NCBI GenBank assembly: GCA_963751355.1
Contig: CAVVVS010000137.1
Coordinates: forward strand, 124,001-188,000
Direction: 5' to 3'
Length of the DNA: 64,000 nt
Source of the DNA: CAVVVS01 sp963751355
GTDB lineage: Bacteria; Bacteroidota; Ignavibacteria; Ignavibacteriales; Ignavibacteriaceae
Shown here: in pieces, positions 41,124-51,615 of the stretch
How the letters are laid out: each line of letters opens with the position of its first letter
Position numbering within the stretch: position 1 is the stretch's first letter
Notes under the pieces: model-generated
Told to the model about the DNA's origin: nothing
The model's input: only the letters and a program-made list of their open reading frames with translations
Database searches by the model: none
Program-made: the position numbers and the translations under genes

Positions 41124-42470
41124 ATGGCTACACCAATTTTATTACCAAAACAAGGGAATACAGTCGAAACTTGCCTTATTCTTGAATGGAGGAAGAAAAA
41201 AGGAGATGAGATCAAAAAGGGAGAAGTAATTTGTGAAATAGAAACTGATAAAGCTGTATTTGAAATTGAATCACCTGAAGCAGGAATAATTTTGGAAACT
41301 TTTTTTGAAGAGGGGGATGATGTTCCAGTTTTAACCAATATTGCTGTGGTGGGAAGCATTGGTGAAGACTTTGATGAATATTCTCCTATGCAAAATAAAT
41401 CATCAGTAGAAAACGATAATTCCAAAGAGGAAGTAATTTCTCAAGAATCAATCGCTGGTGAAAATCTGAATTCCTTAAGCGAAGAAGTAAATGAGACAAC
41501 TATCAGCAAAAAGAAAATATCGCCGCGTGCAAAAAAACTTGCAGCCAAACTTAAAGTGCCTTTTGAAAAACTTGAGGGAACTGGCCCTGATGATCGAATT
41601 ATTGAGAGAGATGTGCTAAAAGCAGGTAAAAATTATAAAAATTTAACTAGCAATGATGGGAATCTAGTTAATAACATAGACTCATATCCTAGTGTAGAGA
41701 ATGTAGAAAAAAAATCTGATATCGAATCAAGTATAAAACCAGAAGTATTTAATTTAGAAGAGGAAAATATAAAAGTGGTTCCATTAAGGGGAATAAGAAA
41801 AATCATTGCAGAGCGTATGCTTGAGTCGCTCAAGAACTCTGCTCAGTTAACGCTGAACAGTAGTGCCGATGCTAGAGCGTTATTAAACTTGCGAAAGCGG
41901 TTTAAGAGCAGCATTATGTATGATGATTTTCAAGATGTAACTATAAATGATCTTATTCACTTCGCAGTAGTAAAAACTCTGCCTGATCATCCTGAATTAA
42001 ATAGCCTTCTAATAGGTGACAGTATTGAATATTATAATAGGATCCATTTGGGATTTGCTGTAGATACACCAAGAGGATTAATGGTTCCTGTAATTAGGAA
42101 CTCTCATGATATGAACTTGCTTCAATTGAGTCGAGAGGCAAAACGCCTAGCCTCTGCTTCTATTTCCGGAAAAATTGAGCCTGAAGATCTTAATGGTGCT
42201 ACGTTTACAGTCACTAATTTGGGAAGTTATGGTATTGAGTCATTTTCACCTGTTTTAAATCTGCCTCAGACAGGTATTCTTGGAGTAAATGCAATTTCCT
42301 TAAAACCTATAGAAATTGATAATAAAATAGAATTTATACATTATGTATACTTTTCATTAACAATTGATCATAGAGCTATAGATGGTGCAGCAGGTGCACG
42401 CTTTTTACAGAGTCTAGCAAAAACTATAAATGAAATAGATTTGGTAATAACTGCTGATACGATGGAGTAA
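41124..42470 (+). CDS. 2-oxoacid dehydrogenase E2 component (dihydrolipoamide acyltransferase)
   Basis: A 448-aa acyltransferase with the standard three parts. The N-terminal lipoyl domain has lipoyl Lys43 in EIETDKAVFE. A peripheral-subunit-binding domain follows (SPRAKKLAAKLKVPFEKLEG with TGPDDRIIERDVLKA). The C-terminal catalytic domain carries the active-site His in DHRAIDGAAGARFL (His416, Asp420). It should form the core of a 2-oxoacid dehydrogenase complex with the E1 encoded just downstream. No E3 is in the window, so it would be shared. Acyl substrate could be pyruvate, acetoin or a branched-chain acid. Confidence 0.88.
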   Translation: MATPILLPKQGNTVETCLILEWRKKKGDEIKKGEVICEIETDKAVFEIESPEAGIILETFFEEGDDVPVLTNIAVVGSIGEDFDEYSPMQNKSSVENDNSKEEVISQESIAGENLNSLSEEVNETTISKKKISPRAKKLAAKLKVPFEKLEGTGPDDRIIERDVLKAGKNYKNLTSNDGNLVNNIDSYPSVENVEKKSDIESSIKPEVFNLEEENIKVVPLRGIRKIIAERMLESLKNSAQLTLNSSADARALLNLRKRFKSSIMYDDFQDVTINDLIHFAVVKTLPDHPELNSLLIGDSIEYYNRIHLGFAVDTPRGLMVPVIRNSHDMNLLQLSREAKRLASASISGKIEPEDLNGATFTVTNLGSYGIESFSPVLNLPQTGILGVNAISLKPIEIDNKIEFIHYVYFSLTIDHRAIDGAAGARFLQSLAKTINEIDLVITADTME

Positions 42471-42734
42471 TAATTTTTATAAACTGTGTAATAGAAAATT
42501 TTACTATGAAAAATGATTTATATTTTCTCCAAAGTATTAGAAAGGTTATTGGATTCATGAAATCATCTCAAATGCATATTCGGCAATTTTATTGGAAATG
42601 AGTTTGGAAATAAAGTTCTTTAGTGGCAGATATTAAGACACAATAATTTTTTTCTTATTCTAATTGTTTCGAGCATATTTGAGATATACCATGAGTCCTG
42701 GATTATAAATTAAATAAACTTATAGGAGTATATA

Positions 42735-45202
42735 GTGCCAAGAAATATTGTCGTTGATCCGAAAGAAGTTAAAAAATGCGGATTATTGAAATTAAATGAT
42801 ATTAAATTAAATCAATATAAATCAAATTTTAAAACTGAAGCTGAAAAATATGGAAAAGAAGTATTAAAAAATATTCTAGTTGATATGCTATTAATCCGTC
42901 AATTTGAATCATGTCTGAATGATATTAAAATTGAAGGTGCCTATCATGGAATTCAATACAATCATAAAGGACCGGCTCATCTATCAATTGGGCAGGAAGC
43001 TGCAGCTGTCGGACAATCTTTGAATTTAACAAAAGATGATTTTGTATTTGGTTCTCATAGAAGTCATGGAGAAATATTAAGTAAATGTTTTTCTGCTGTT
43101 CATAAAATGAGTGAAAGTGAACTTGAAAATATTATGAGCACTTATATGGGGGGGAGAATACTTAAAGTACTGAAATTGACTAAATATGGAAGTGTTAAAG
43201 AATTAGCTCTCAATTTTGTTTTATACGGGACCCTGGCTGAAATATTTGCTAAAGAAACAGGTTTTAATATGGGGCTTGGCAGCTCAATGCATGCTTTCTT
43301 TGCACCGTTTGGTAGTATGCCGAATAATGCAATAGTAGGAGGTTCCTCAGATATAGCTGTGGGAGCTGCATTATTTCAAACGAATAAATCGGAAACCCGG
43401 AATGGTTATCGCAAACATTGGAGATGGTGCATCGGCTACAGGTCCGACATGGGAAGCAATAATGATTGCATGCAATGGATCAATATAAAACGCTTTGGGA
43501 TAAGAAAGTTGGAGGAGCTCCCCCGGTTATATTTAATTTTATGAATAATTTTTACGGGATGGGCGGACAGACATCCGGCGAAACAATGGGTTTTAAATTC
43601 TTGCAAGAATAGGTGCCGGTGTAAATGAAGATCAAATGCATAGTGAACGAATAAATGGAAGTAATCCCTTAGCCGTAGCTGATGCAATTGAACGAAAAAG
43701 AAAAATCCTGGATGAGGGGAATGGTCCGGTTCTATTGGATACGACAACATATCGTTTTTCGGGGCATTCTCCTTCCGATGCATCATCTTATAGAACAAAA
43801 GAAGAATTAAAATTATGGATGGATGATGATCCGCTAATTGAATATGGTAATTACCTGATTAATGAATAATCGTCAATTACAAAAAGTGATTTTGAAAATC
43901 TGCAGGATTATTCAATCGAAAGTATCAAAGAAATTTTGAACTTTGCGATTTCTCCGGAAATCTCTCCAAGGATCAGCTTTGATTCAGAAATAATCGGCGA
44001 TTTTATGTTCTCAAATAAGAAGATGGAGAAATTTGACGACCAGAGAACCCGAAGTTTTGATCACCAAAGAGGAAAATCCTCGCATAAAATCTATTTCAAA
44101 AAAGGAAAGGTATGGTATTGATGAAAATGGAAAACCGTTTGCCAAAGCAAAGCTTTTTTCTTACCGGGATGCTTTGTTTGAAGCAATATTATACAGAGCA
44201 TATATAGATCCCACGTTGGTTATTTATGGAGAAGAAAACAGGGATTGGGGCGGAGCATTTGCAGTTTATCGAGGTTTAACAGAAGCTCTTCCATATCATA
44301 GATTGTTTAATACTCCAATTTCGGAAGGTGCAATTGTTGGCTCTGCAGCAGGTTATGCAATGTGCGGCGGAAGAGTTCTAGCCGAATTAATGTATTGCGA
44401 CTTTCTTGGCCGTGCCGGTGATGAGGTTTTTAATCAAATGTCTAAGTGGCAGGCAATGTCTGCAGGAATTTTGCCAATGCCTTTCGTTCTGCGTGTTTCT
44501 ATTGGAAACAAATATGGGGCACAACACTCACAGGATTGGACTGCACTAGTGGCTCATATTCCGGGATTAAAGGTAATGTTTCCGGCAACTCCATATGACG
44601 CAAAAGGTATGTTAAATTTAGCTTTGAAAGGAAGCGATCCGGTTGTCTTTTTTGAAAGTCAGCGGTTGTATGATATTGGCGAACTATTTGAAAAAACGGG
44701 TGTTCCTGAAGATTATTATGAAGTAGACGAAGGGGAACCGGTAATAAGGAGAACCGGGAAAGATATAACAATTCTCACAATTGGCTCTACATTGTATACT
44801 GCTTTAGAGGCTGCGGATATTCTTGAAAATAATTTTCAATTATCAGCTGAAATTATTGATGCCCGTTTTATTAATCCCCTCAATTATGATTTAATTATTG
44901 AATCTGTTAGAAAAACTGGTAAAATATTGTTAACATCAGATGCAGTTGAAAGGGGTTCTTTCTTAAATACAATCTCATCTCACGTTACCCAATTAGCTTT
45001 TGACTTTCTGGATGCACCGCCAGTTGTGGTTGGTTCCAGGAATTGGATTACTCCTGGTGCAGAAATGGAAGATATGTTTTTTCCGCAAAAAGAATGGATT
45101 ATAGATGCAATTCATGAACGTATTATACCTTTGCCAAATTATAGAACCGTTACAAATCAAACATTAGCTGAAATGAAAAGAAGAAATAGAAGAGGCATAT
45201 AA
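42735..45202 (+). pseudogene. 2-oxoacid dehydrogenase E1 (alpha and beta parts in one gene), alpha part broken
   Basis: The start is GTG 42735 after TAGGAG. The alpha part keeps FVFGSHRSHGEI, the thiamine-diphosphate region IGDGASATGPTWEAI and NNFYGMGGQTSGETMGF, but these lie in three frames with shifts near 43390, 43490 and 43600, and an in-frame TAA at 43867-43869. The beta part is one continuous frame (44033-45202). It has LVIYGEENRDWGGAFAVYRG, EGAIVGSAAGYAMCGGRVLA and AQHSQDWTALVAHIPGLKVM, and ends with the family C-terminus. The layout suggests an ancestral alpha-beta fusion. The beta domain could be expressed on its own from an internal start but would lack its partner. Confidence 0.75.
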
Positions 45203-45204
45203 CG

Positions 45205-46470
45205 ATGAAAACAACAGCTTTGAGATTATATGGGAAAAATGATCTGAGGCTTGAATCTTTTGAACTTCCGGATATAAAGGAAAATGAAGTTCTTGCGGAT
45301 GTTGTTACTAATAGTATATGTATGTCTGATTATAAGGCTGCTATCCAGGGTGCTGATCATAAAAGGGTTACAAATAATATAGATGAAAAGCCGATAATTA
45401 TAGGTCATGAACAATGCGGTACAATCTTAAAGGTAGGAGAAAAACTAAAGAACAAATTTAAAACCGGTACAAGGTATAGTATTCAGCCTGCGATAAATTA
45501 TCCCGGTAGAGAAAGCGAAGCGGTCGGGTATTCTTATCAACATTTAGGTGGTGATGCAACAAAAGTTATAATTACTTCAGATATAATTGAAATGAATTGT
45601 TTGGTTCCGTATTACGGAGATTCTTTTTTTAAGGCCTCGCTTTCCGAACCGATTGCCTGCATATTAGCGGCTTTAAAATCCCAATATCATGTTAAGCCAA
45701 ATCAATATTCACATGAGATGGGAATAAAAGAAGGAGGGAATGTTGCTTTATTGGGTGGGGGTGGCCCAATGGGCTTAGAATTTCTAGATATAATGATTAA
45801 TAGTGAAAGAAAACCTGATATAATAACAATGACAGACATTGATCAGAGCAAACTTGACCGGGCTTCTGTTCTATTTCCTCCTGATAAGATGGAAGCGCAG
45901 GGAATTAAAGTATACTATGTGAATGTTAGTAGGAGTGATGTTATACAGGAACTTATGAATCTTACTAAAGGGCAAGGGTATCATGATGTTTTTGTCTTAA
46001 TACCAAACAGCTCTGTTGTTGAACAATCTTCCAGGATTCTTGGATTGGATGGATGTTTAAATTTTTTTACTGGCCCAACTGATCATGAATTTAAAGCACT
46101 TTTCAATTTCTATAATGTCCACTATTACGGGCATCATGTAATGGGTTCAGTTGGTTCTAATACTCAGGATATGCTGGATGCCATAAATTTAATTGGAAAG
46201 GGTAAAATAAATCCGGCAATAATGATTACACATATAGGTGGTCTGAATGCTGCTGCTGAAACGATTTTAAAACTTCCAAAAATTCCCGGAGGAAAGAAAC
46301 TTATATATACTGGTATTTCCTTACCACTAGTAGCATTAGAAGATTTTGAAGAGAAAGGTGAAACCGATCCACTGTTCAAAACTCTTTCTAAAATTATTAA
46401 TAAAACAAAAGGACTTTGGTCGAAAGAAGCAGAAGATTATCTGCTGAATTATGCTGAACCGATAGAATAA
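45205..46470 (+). CDS. Zinc-type medium-chain dehydrogenase, L-sorbose-1-phosphate reductase-like
   Basis: A 421-aa medium-chain dehydrogenase with an N-terminal GroES-like domain (ENEVLADVVTNSICMSDYKA, GHEQCGTILKVGEKLK; the zinc-site residues are the Cys/His of these segments). The Rossmann domain has NVALLGGGGPMGLEFLDIMI and TMTDIDQSKL. The length and pattern resemble SorE-type sugar-phosphate reductases rather than ethanol dehydrogenases. It begins 2 bp after the E1 stop codon, hence the same transcript. Substrate specificity is inferred; a ketohexose phosphate would suit the adjoining polyol and tagatose genes. Confidence 0.78.
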   Translation: MKTTALRLYGKNDLRLESFELPDIKENEVLADVVTNSICMSDYKAAIQGADHKRVTNNIDEKPIIIGHEQCGTILKVGEKLKNKFKTGTRYSIQPAINYPGRESEAVGYSYQHLGGDATKVIITSDIIEMNCLVPYYGDSFFKASLSEPIACILAALKSQYHVKPNQYSHEMGIKEGGNVALLGGGGPMGLEFLDIMINSERKPDIITMTDIDQSKLDRASVLFPPDKMEAQGIKVYYVNVSRSDVIQELMNLTKGQGYHDVFVLIPNSSVVEQSSRILGLDGCLNFFTGPTDHEFKALFNFYNVHYYGHHVMGSVGSNTQDMLDAINLIGKGKINPAIMITHIGGLNAAAETILKLPKIPGGKKLIYTGISLPLVALEDFEEKGETDPLFKTLSKIINKTKGLWSKEAEDYLLNYAEPIE

Positions 46471-46567
46471 TTTTTAAAGAAATTGAAATAACTTGTTAAA
46501 AAAACAGAACAAGAAATGTTTTCAAATTCCAGTGGATCTGTAATTAAATAGATAACTGAAAGGTCTA

Positions 46568-47743
46568 TTGATGAAGAAAAATTTGGTTATAGAAAATACA
46601 GATGGTTTTATTTCTTCGATTCATTTTACATCTAAAGAAATAACCGGACAACCAGCACTTTGGTTAAAAGTATGGAAATTAGTGAAAGAACAAAAATCAG
46701 AAGTTTCCCTATTCTTAAAAAAAGTTAAATGTCTTTCTAAATTACACATCATTTTAACAGGAGCAGGTACATCAGCTTTTATAGGTGATGTTTTGGAGGG
46801 AATTTTTCAGAAGGAAACAGGGATAATTACAAAAGCAGTTCCTACAACAGATATAGTAACCCATCCTGAGTTGTATTTTCAAAATGATAAGGATGTTTTA
46901 GTGATTTCATTTGCACGTTCAGGAAATAGCCCTGAGAGTGCGAAAGCAGTTCAATTAGCAGAGCAATTATCGCATAAAGTTCTCAATATGGTAATTACAT
47001 GTAACAAGAAAAGTCTTCTTACCGATTCTGTAATTGGTACAGATAATTTGATTCTTTTATTGCCGCCGGAATCCGATGATAAAGGACTTGCAATGACCGG
47101 CAGCTTTACATCTATGCTGCTTACAGGATTGCTTATAGCAAATATTGATCGTATAAATGAAACAGAATCCGATTTAAATCTTCTTGTCAAATATGGAAAT
47201 CTAATCATTAAAGAATATATAAACTTTTTAAAACAAGTTTCAGAATTAGAATTTGAAAGAGCTGTTTTTTTAGGGTCTGGGATTATGAAAGGTATAGCGA
47301 GAGAATCTCATCTGAAATTACAGGAATTAACAGATGGAAAAATAATTTGTAAATACGATTCATTTCTTGGTTTCAGGCATGGTCCAAAAGCTATTATTAA
47401 TGAAAAAACCCTGGTTACATTTTTATTTTCAAATAATGAATACGTAAATAGATATGAAGTTGATTTCGTAAAAGCAATTAGTGAAGGACGTAAACCGATA
47501 TTTTCCCTGGGAGTAATGGAAAAGAAAATTGAAGGTATAAATATTGATTTAAATATTATTCTTAATAATAATAAAAATAAAATAAGTGAAGAATATCTGG
47601 CAATAGTCTCAGTTCTCCCTGCTCAAATCCTGGGATTCCTCAAATCATTAAATCTGGGATTGAATCCTGATAATCCTTCGGAAAGTGGAATGATTCATAG
47701 AGTAGTAAAAGGTGTGAATATTTATCCTTATGATGGACAATAA
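46568..47743 (+). CDS. agaS: AgaS-like SIS-domain isomerase/deaminase (tagatose-6-phosphate forming)
   Basis: A 391-aa double-SIS protein. Landmarks are LTGAGTSAFIGDVLEGIF (about 59-76), SFARSGNSPESAKAVQLAEQ (about 115-134), FLGSGIMKGIARESHLKLQE and the C-terminal FRHGPKAIINEKTLV. This matches AgaS, which in galactosamine catabolism deaminates/isomerises galactosamine-6-phosphate to tagatose-6-phosphate. The downstream kinase (53830) and GatY/GatZ aldolase genes complete the tagatose-bisphosphate route. The GH36 lipoprotein between them may supply the sugar. I am confident of the family and moderately so of the substrate. Confidence 0.85.
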   Translation: MMKKNLVIENTDGFISSIHFTSKEITGQPALWLKVWKLVKEQKSEVSLFLKKVKCLSKLHIILTGAGTSAFIGDVLEGIFQKETGIITKAVPTTDIVTHPELYFQNDKDVLVISFARSGNSPESAKAVQLAEQLSHKVLNMVITCNKKSLLTDSVIGTDNLILLLPPESDDKGLAMTGSFTSMLLTGLLIANIDRINETESDLNLLVKYGNLIIKEYINFLKQVSELEFERAVFLGSGIMKGIARESHLKLQELTDGKIICKYDSFLGFRHGPKAIINEKTLVTFLFSNNEYVNRYEVDFVKAISEGRKPIFSLGVMEKKIEGINIDLNIILNNNKNKISEEYLAIVSVLPAQILGFLKSLNLGLNPDNPSESGMIHRVVKGVNIYPYDGQ

Positions 47744-47913
47744 TAGAATAGATGCTTTATTGCAGTAATAATATCATTTGATAAATGCATTTATCTAAAT
47801 TGGGAACATCAGCATTCTGATAATTATATGAGAATGGATTGCTTTAATAGCAATTCGAATTTAAAGATGATCTTAGCAGCTTTAATAAAATTAAAATATC
47901 TGAGAGAATAAAT

Positions 47914-49977
47914 ATGAATTTAAAAATTTTATCTGTTTTCGTTTTATCCTTTTTACTAATGTTATTAAGTTCTTGCCGGGATCAAAATTCCGTTGGCAAA
48001 GTAGAAAATAAATACATACAGATTCAGTTCGATGATTCCCTTTATACTAAAGTTACTTCAACTATCGGGGATCATGAGGTCGTTCTTAACGATTATACTG
48101 CTTCAGAATATCTGGTTGTTGATGATAAAGAAATCAGCAAATTTTATCTTAAAGATTCAAAATCAGATAAAATTGAAAATGAATTAGGAAAGGGGGAAGA
48201 GTTTATAATCACAGGTCTTTCAGATAATGGTATTCAGAAAAGGATATCGGTTTCGGTATTTAAAAATTTTCCAACATCTGCATTTTTTAAAGTTACATAT
48301 AAGAATACTGGAACTAAAAAAGTTATAGTTAATAAATGGATCAATAATGCATATCATATAAAGACGGACGAAAAAGAGGATCCACCTTTCTGGTCATATC
48401 AGGGAGCTACATACGAAGATAGAAGAGATTGGGTTAAACCGCTAAAGCTGGGATTTGAACAGGAAAATTATATGGGAATGAATGCTAGCGATTACGGCGG
48501 TGGTACACCGGTTGTTGATATCTGGAGTAAAAATGCAGGTATAGCTATCGGACTTGTTGAAACTACTCCAAAGCTGGTAAAACTTCCCGTTATAATGAAG
48601 AGTGAGAAAACCGGTGCAGAGATCAGTATTGAGTATGAAAAAGAACAAGTTCTTAATCCGGGCGAATCACTAGAAACTTTTGAATCTTTCGTGAATGTGC
48701 ATAAAGGTGATTATTATGCAACACTAATGAATTTCAGAGAAATAATGTCTAAAAAGGGTTTAGTTATGCAGAAATTTCCCGAAACAGCTTACGAGCCAAT
48801 CTGGTGTGCCTGGGGTTATGAAAGAGACTTTAATGTAAAAGATGTTTTAGGCACGCTTCCGGAAGTTAAAAAATTAGGATTTAAATGGGCTGTTCTTGAT
48901 GACGGCTGGCAAACCGCTGAAGGGGATTGGTATCTGAATCCTAAGAAATTTCCCGACGGTGATATCAGCATGAAAGCATTTGTCGATAAAATACATGCAG
49001 CAGGCCTCAAAGCAAAATTATGGTGGGCACCTCTGGCTGTAGATCCAGGAACAGACCTAATTAAAGACCATCCGGATATGCTGCTGCTTAATAAAGACGG
49101 TTCGACGCGGGATATTTCCTGGTGGAACAGTTATTATTTATGTCCGGCTTATGATAAAACTCTCAGCTATACAAAGAATCTGGTTACAAAAATATTTAAT
49201 GTCTGGGGATTTGACGGGTTAAAAATAGATGGTCAGCATCTTAACGGAGTTCCTCCTTGTTATAATCCAAAACACAAACATGCCTATCCGGAAGAATCTG
49301 TTGAAAAGCTGCAGGATTTTTGGAAGATGGTTTATGAAACGGCTGTCAGCCTCAAGAAGGATGCAGTAGTCGAAATTTGTCCCTGCGGTACTAACTATTC
49401 ATTTTATAACATGCCTTATATGAATCAGCCGGTGGCTTCTGATCCTGAATCATCCTGGCAAATTAGATTAAAAGGTAAAACACTTAAAGGCCTGATGGGC
49501 GAGAGCCTTCCTTATTATGGAGATCATGTTGAACTAAGTGATAAAAAAAGTGATTTCGCATCTACAGTAGGAATTGGTGGTGTTATAGGTACTAAATTCG
49601 TATGGCCTGTCGGAGTTCATAAAAATAAAGAGACAGGTGATATTAGCCTTACTGGTGAAAAAGAAAAAGATTGGGAGAAATGGGTAAATATTTATGAAGA
49701 TAAGATGCTTTCGAAAGGTAATTACCACGGTGAACTTTATGACATTGGCTTTGATAAACCCGAGACTCATGCCATCAGTAAAGATGGAAAAATGTTCTAT
49801 GCTTTTTATGCCCCAGAATGGGATGGAAATGTTGAATTACGCGGTCTTTTAAATAAAACTTATGAAGTGAAAGATTATGTAAATAATATAGTTCTCGGTA
49901 AAGTTACCGGACCATTATCATCTTTAGCCGTAAAGTTTAGACATTCTTTATTAATTGAATGCAACCCGGTGAATTGA
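47914..49977 (+). CDS. GH36-type alpha-galactosidase-like lipoprotein (paralogue 2)
   Basis: An intact 687-aa enzyme with a lipoprotein signal (LLMLLSSC, lipidated Cys21), so anchored to a membrane and exported. After a beta-sandwich N-domain (20-280) comes the clan GH-D barrel with the substrate loop AVLDDGWQTAEGDW, the nucleophile Asp in LKIDGQHLNG, a Cys-bearing EICPCGTNYSFY loop and the acid/base Asp in VASDPESSWQIRLKG. The C-terminal beta-domain ends RGLLNKTYEVKDYVNNIVLG. It would release galactose or N-acetylgalactosamine from glycans; the latter fits the AgaS/GatYZ genes around it. Substrate preference cannot be read from sequence. Confidence 0.82.
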   Translation: MNLKILSVFVLSFLLMLLSSCRDQNSVGKVENKYIQIQFDDSLYTKVTSTIGDHEVVLNDYTASEYLVVDDKEISKFYLKDSKSDKIENELGKGEEFIITGLSDNGIQKRISVSVFKNFPTSAFFKVTYKNTGTKKVIVNKWINNAYHIKTDEKEDPPFWSYQGATYEDRRDWVKPLKLGFEQENYMGMNASDYGGGTPVVDIWSKNAGIAIGLVETTPKLVKLPVIMKSEKTGAEISIEYEKEQVLNPGESLETFESFVNVHKGDYYATLMNFREIMSKKGLVMQKFPETAYEPIWCAWGYERDFNVKDVLGTLPEVKKLGFKWAVLDDGWQTAEGDWYLNPKKFPDGDISMKAFVDKIHAAGLKAKLWWAPLAVDPGTDLIKDHPDMLLLNKDGSTRDISWWNSYYLCPAYDKTLSYTKNLVTKIFNVWGFDGLKIDGQHLNGVPPCYNPKHKHAYPEESVEKLQDFWKMVYETAVSLKKDAVVEICPCGTNYSFYNMPYMNQPVASDPESSWQIRLKGKTLKGLMGESLPYYGDHVELSDKKSDFASTVGIGGVIGTKFVWPVGVHKNKETGDISLTGEKEKDWEKWVNIYEDKMLSKGNYHGELYDIGFDKPETHAISKDGKMFYAFYAPEWDGNVELRGLLNKTYEVKDYVNNIVLGKVTGPLSSLAVKFRHSLLIECNPVN

Positions 49978-50036
49978 TAAAACAATTATCACTATTAAAA
50001 AGATATTTATGAACCCTTTTTAACTACTAAACTAAT

Positions 50037-51587
50037 ATGAAGCGTCGATCATTTCTTAAAACATCCGGAGCAATTGTACTTGGTGCGAGTACTGTTGCTG
50101 ATAAACTATTTGGATTTGTTCCCTCACATAATTGGGAAAAATATGATTTTGGCAGTGGACCGGTTGTTCATGACAGACTTAATCAGGGTCCTTTTCCAAT
50201 CTATGAACCGGAGATTTTTGCGCCTGATAGTGAAGTTGTAATGATTACTTCTCCTTCCAAGAAAATATTGAAGAATTTTGGAATGGGATTAACAGTATAT
50301 ATTTCTGGTGATATAGGTCCCCCCAGAATTAAAGGTGAAAAGCTTGAAAAATCTATTGAGGATTTAATAAAACTACCGTTTGTACAGAAAGTATATATTA
50401 GGCCAAATTGGAGAGACATCCAAAAGCAAGCCTCTAAATTAGATTTCCCGGAATATTGGAAACTTACCTTTGATATTGCCCAGCAATACAGAAAAAGAAT
50501 CGGATTTAGAATTATGACGGAGAATCCTGATATACCTGAATTAGGTGTACCCGATTTTCTGATTGATAAAATTCCTTATGTCAGTTTGAAGGGATCATGG
50601 AAAAATAGTTCATCAGAAATTCGAAATAAAAAGGAACACAAAATTCCAAGATATGATCATCCGGAATATCAAAAAGCATTTACTCAACTGGTTGAATTGC
50701 TTGCGGGAGAATTTAATGGAAGTCAGCAAATTGAGTACATGGATACATTTATGTATGGTTTTTGGGGAGAAGGTCACTCCTGGCCTTTTGAAGGAAATCC
50801 GTTCCCGGATAATGTAACAGCCGAAAAAACATTTGTAAAAATGTTTGATATACAGCTTAAATATTGGACAAAAACCCCTTTGCTTACTAACACTCAACCA
50901 GATTTTAGCATGGTAGGAAATTCGGAACTTGTTGATAAAACAGTTAGAACCAATAACTGGCTCAGAACTGATACTATATATATTGAAAATATGCAGATAG
51001 AATCATTAAGCAATAGACCAAGCTGGATTGCGGCCGCTTGTGAAGTGGGAATGGGTACACTTGAAAGGCACGAAAAAGATATGCAGTACGGAATTGGTTA
51101 CAACGATAATCTTATTTCGCATGTGATTGATGTTGGAGCAAACTACTGGTCGGTTTGGAACTGGCATAATATATCTGCAAGGAATATTCTGGACTATTAT
51201 GAAAAATATCCCGGTGGAATCGATAATTTATCTGAAAAAATTGGATACCGGGTCAGACCTTCCTGGATATGGAGCTTCAATAAAGATGAGTACCCGGGAT
51301 TGATAATGGGATTTGTTAATGATGGAATTGCCGGAGTTCCCGGTGTATTAAGAATAACTGTATTTAACGATAATGGTTCAGTTAACGTAAGTGGTTGTTT
51401 AGATCCCGGTTATCCGAAACCTACGGGAGTAAGACAGGCTATGTTTATTCTCCCCAGAAATACAAACTGGCAGGGGTTAAAGGTTAAAGCTGAAATTGAA
51501 GTAAATGGAGAACTTTATCCTGTCGAATGGGCCTGTCATCAAAAATTAAATGCGGATGGGTCATTAACACTTAATAATAATATGTAG
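50037..51587 (+). CDS. Tat-exported protein of unknown function, possible glycan-acting TIM-barrel
   Basis: A 516-aa protein starting MKRRSFLKTSGAIVLGAS, a twin-arginine signal with the RRxFLK motif, so it should fold before export to the periplasm. I do not recognise the family. The middle region looks like a TIM barrel with many aromatic and acidic residues (YIRPNWRDIQ, GFRIMTENPD, YMDTFMYGFWGEGHSWPFEG, YWSVWNWHNISARN), the kind of surface used by glycoside hydrolases. The C-terminal 100 residues look like a beta-sandwich (GVPGVLRITVFNDNGSVNVS). It sits between the GH36 lipoprotein and GatZ, so a role in processing galactosamine or galactose glycans is likely but unproven. Confidence 0.6.
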   Translation: MKRRSFLKTSGAIVLGASTVADKLFGFVPSHNWEKYDFGSGPVVHDRLNQGPFPIYEPEIFAPDSEVVMITSPSKKILKNFGMGLTVYISGDIGPPRIKGEKLEKSIEDLIKLPFVQKVYIRPNWRDIQKQASKLDFPEYWKLTFDIAQQYRKRIGFRIMTENPDIPELGVPDFLIDKIPYVSLKGSWKNSSSEIRNKKEHKIPRYDHPEYQKAFTQLVELLAGEFNGSQQIEYMDTFMYGFWGEGHSWPFEGNPFPDNVTAEKTFVKMFDIQLKYWTKTPLLTNTQPDFSMVGNSELVDKTVRTNNWLRTDTIYIENMQIESLSNRPSWIAAACEVGMGTLERHEKDMQYGIGYNDNLISHVIDVGANYWSVWNWHNISARNILDYYEKYPGGIDNLSEKIGYRVRPSWIWSFNKDEYPGLIMGFVNDGIAGVPGVLRITVFNDNGSVNVSGCLDPGYPKPTGVRQAMFILPRNTNWQGLKVKAEIEVNGELYPVEWACHQKLNADGSLTLNNNM

Positions 51588-51615
51588 GTTAAACTTAGAT
51601 ACTTAGAAGTAGTAA

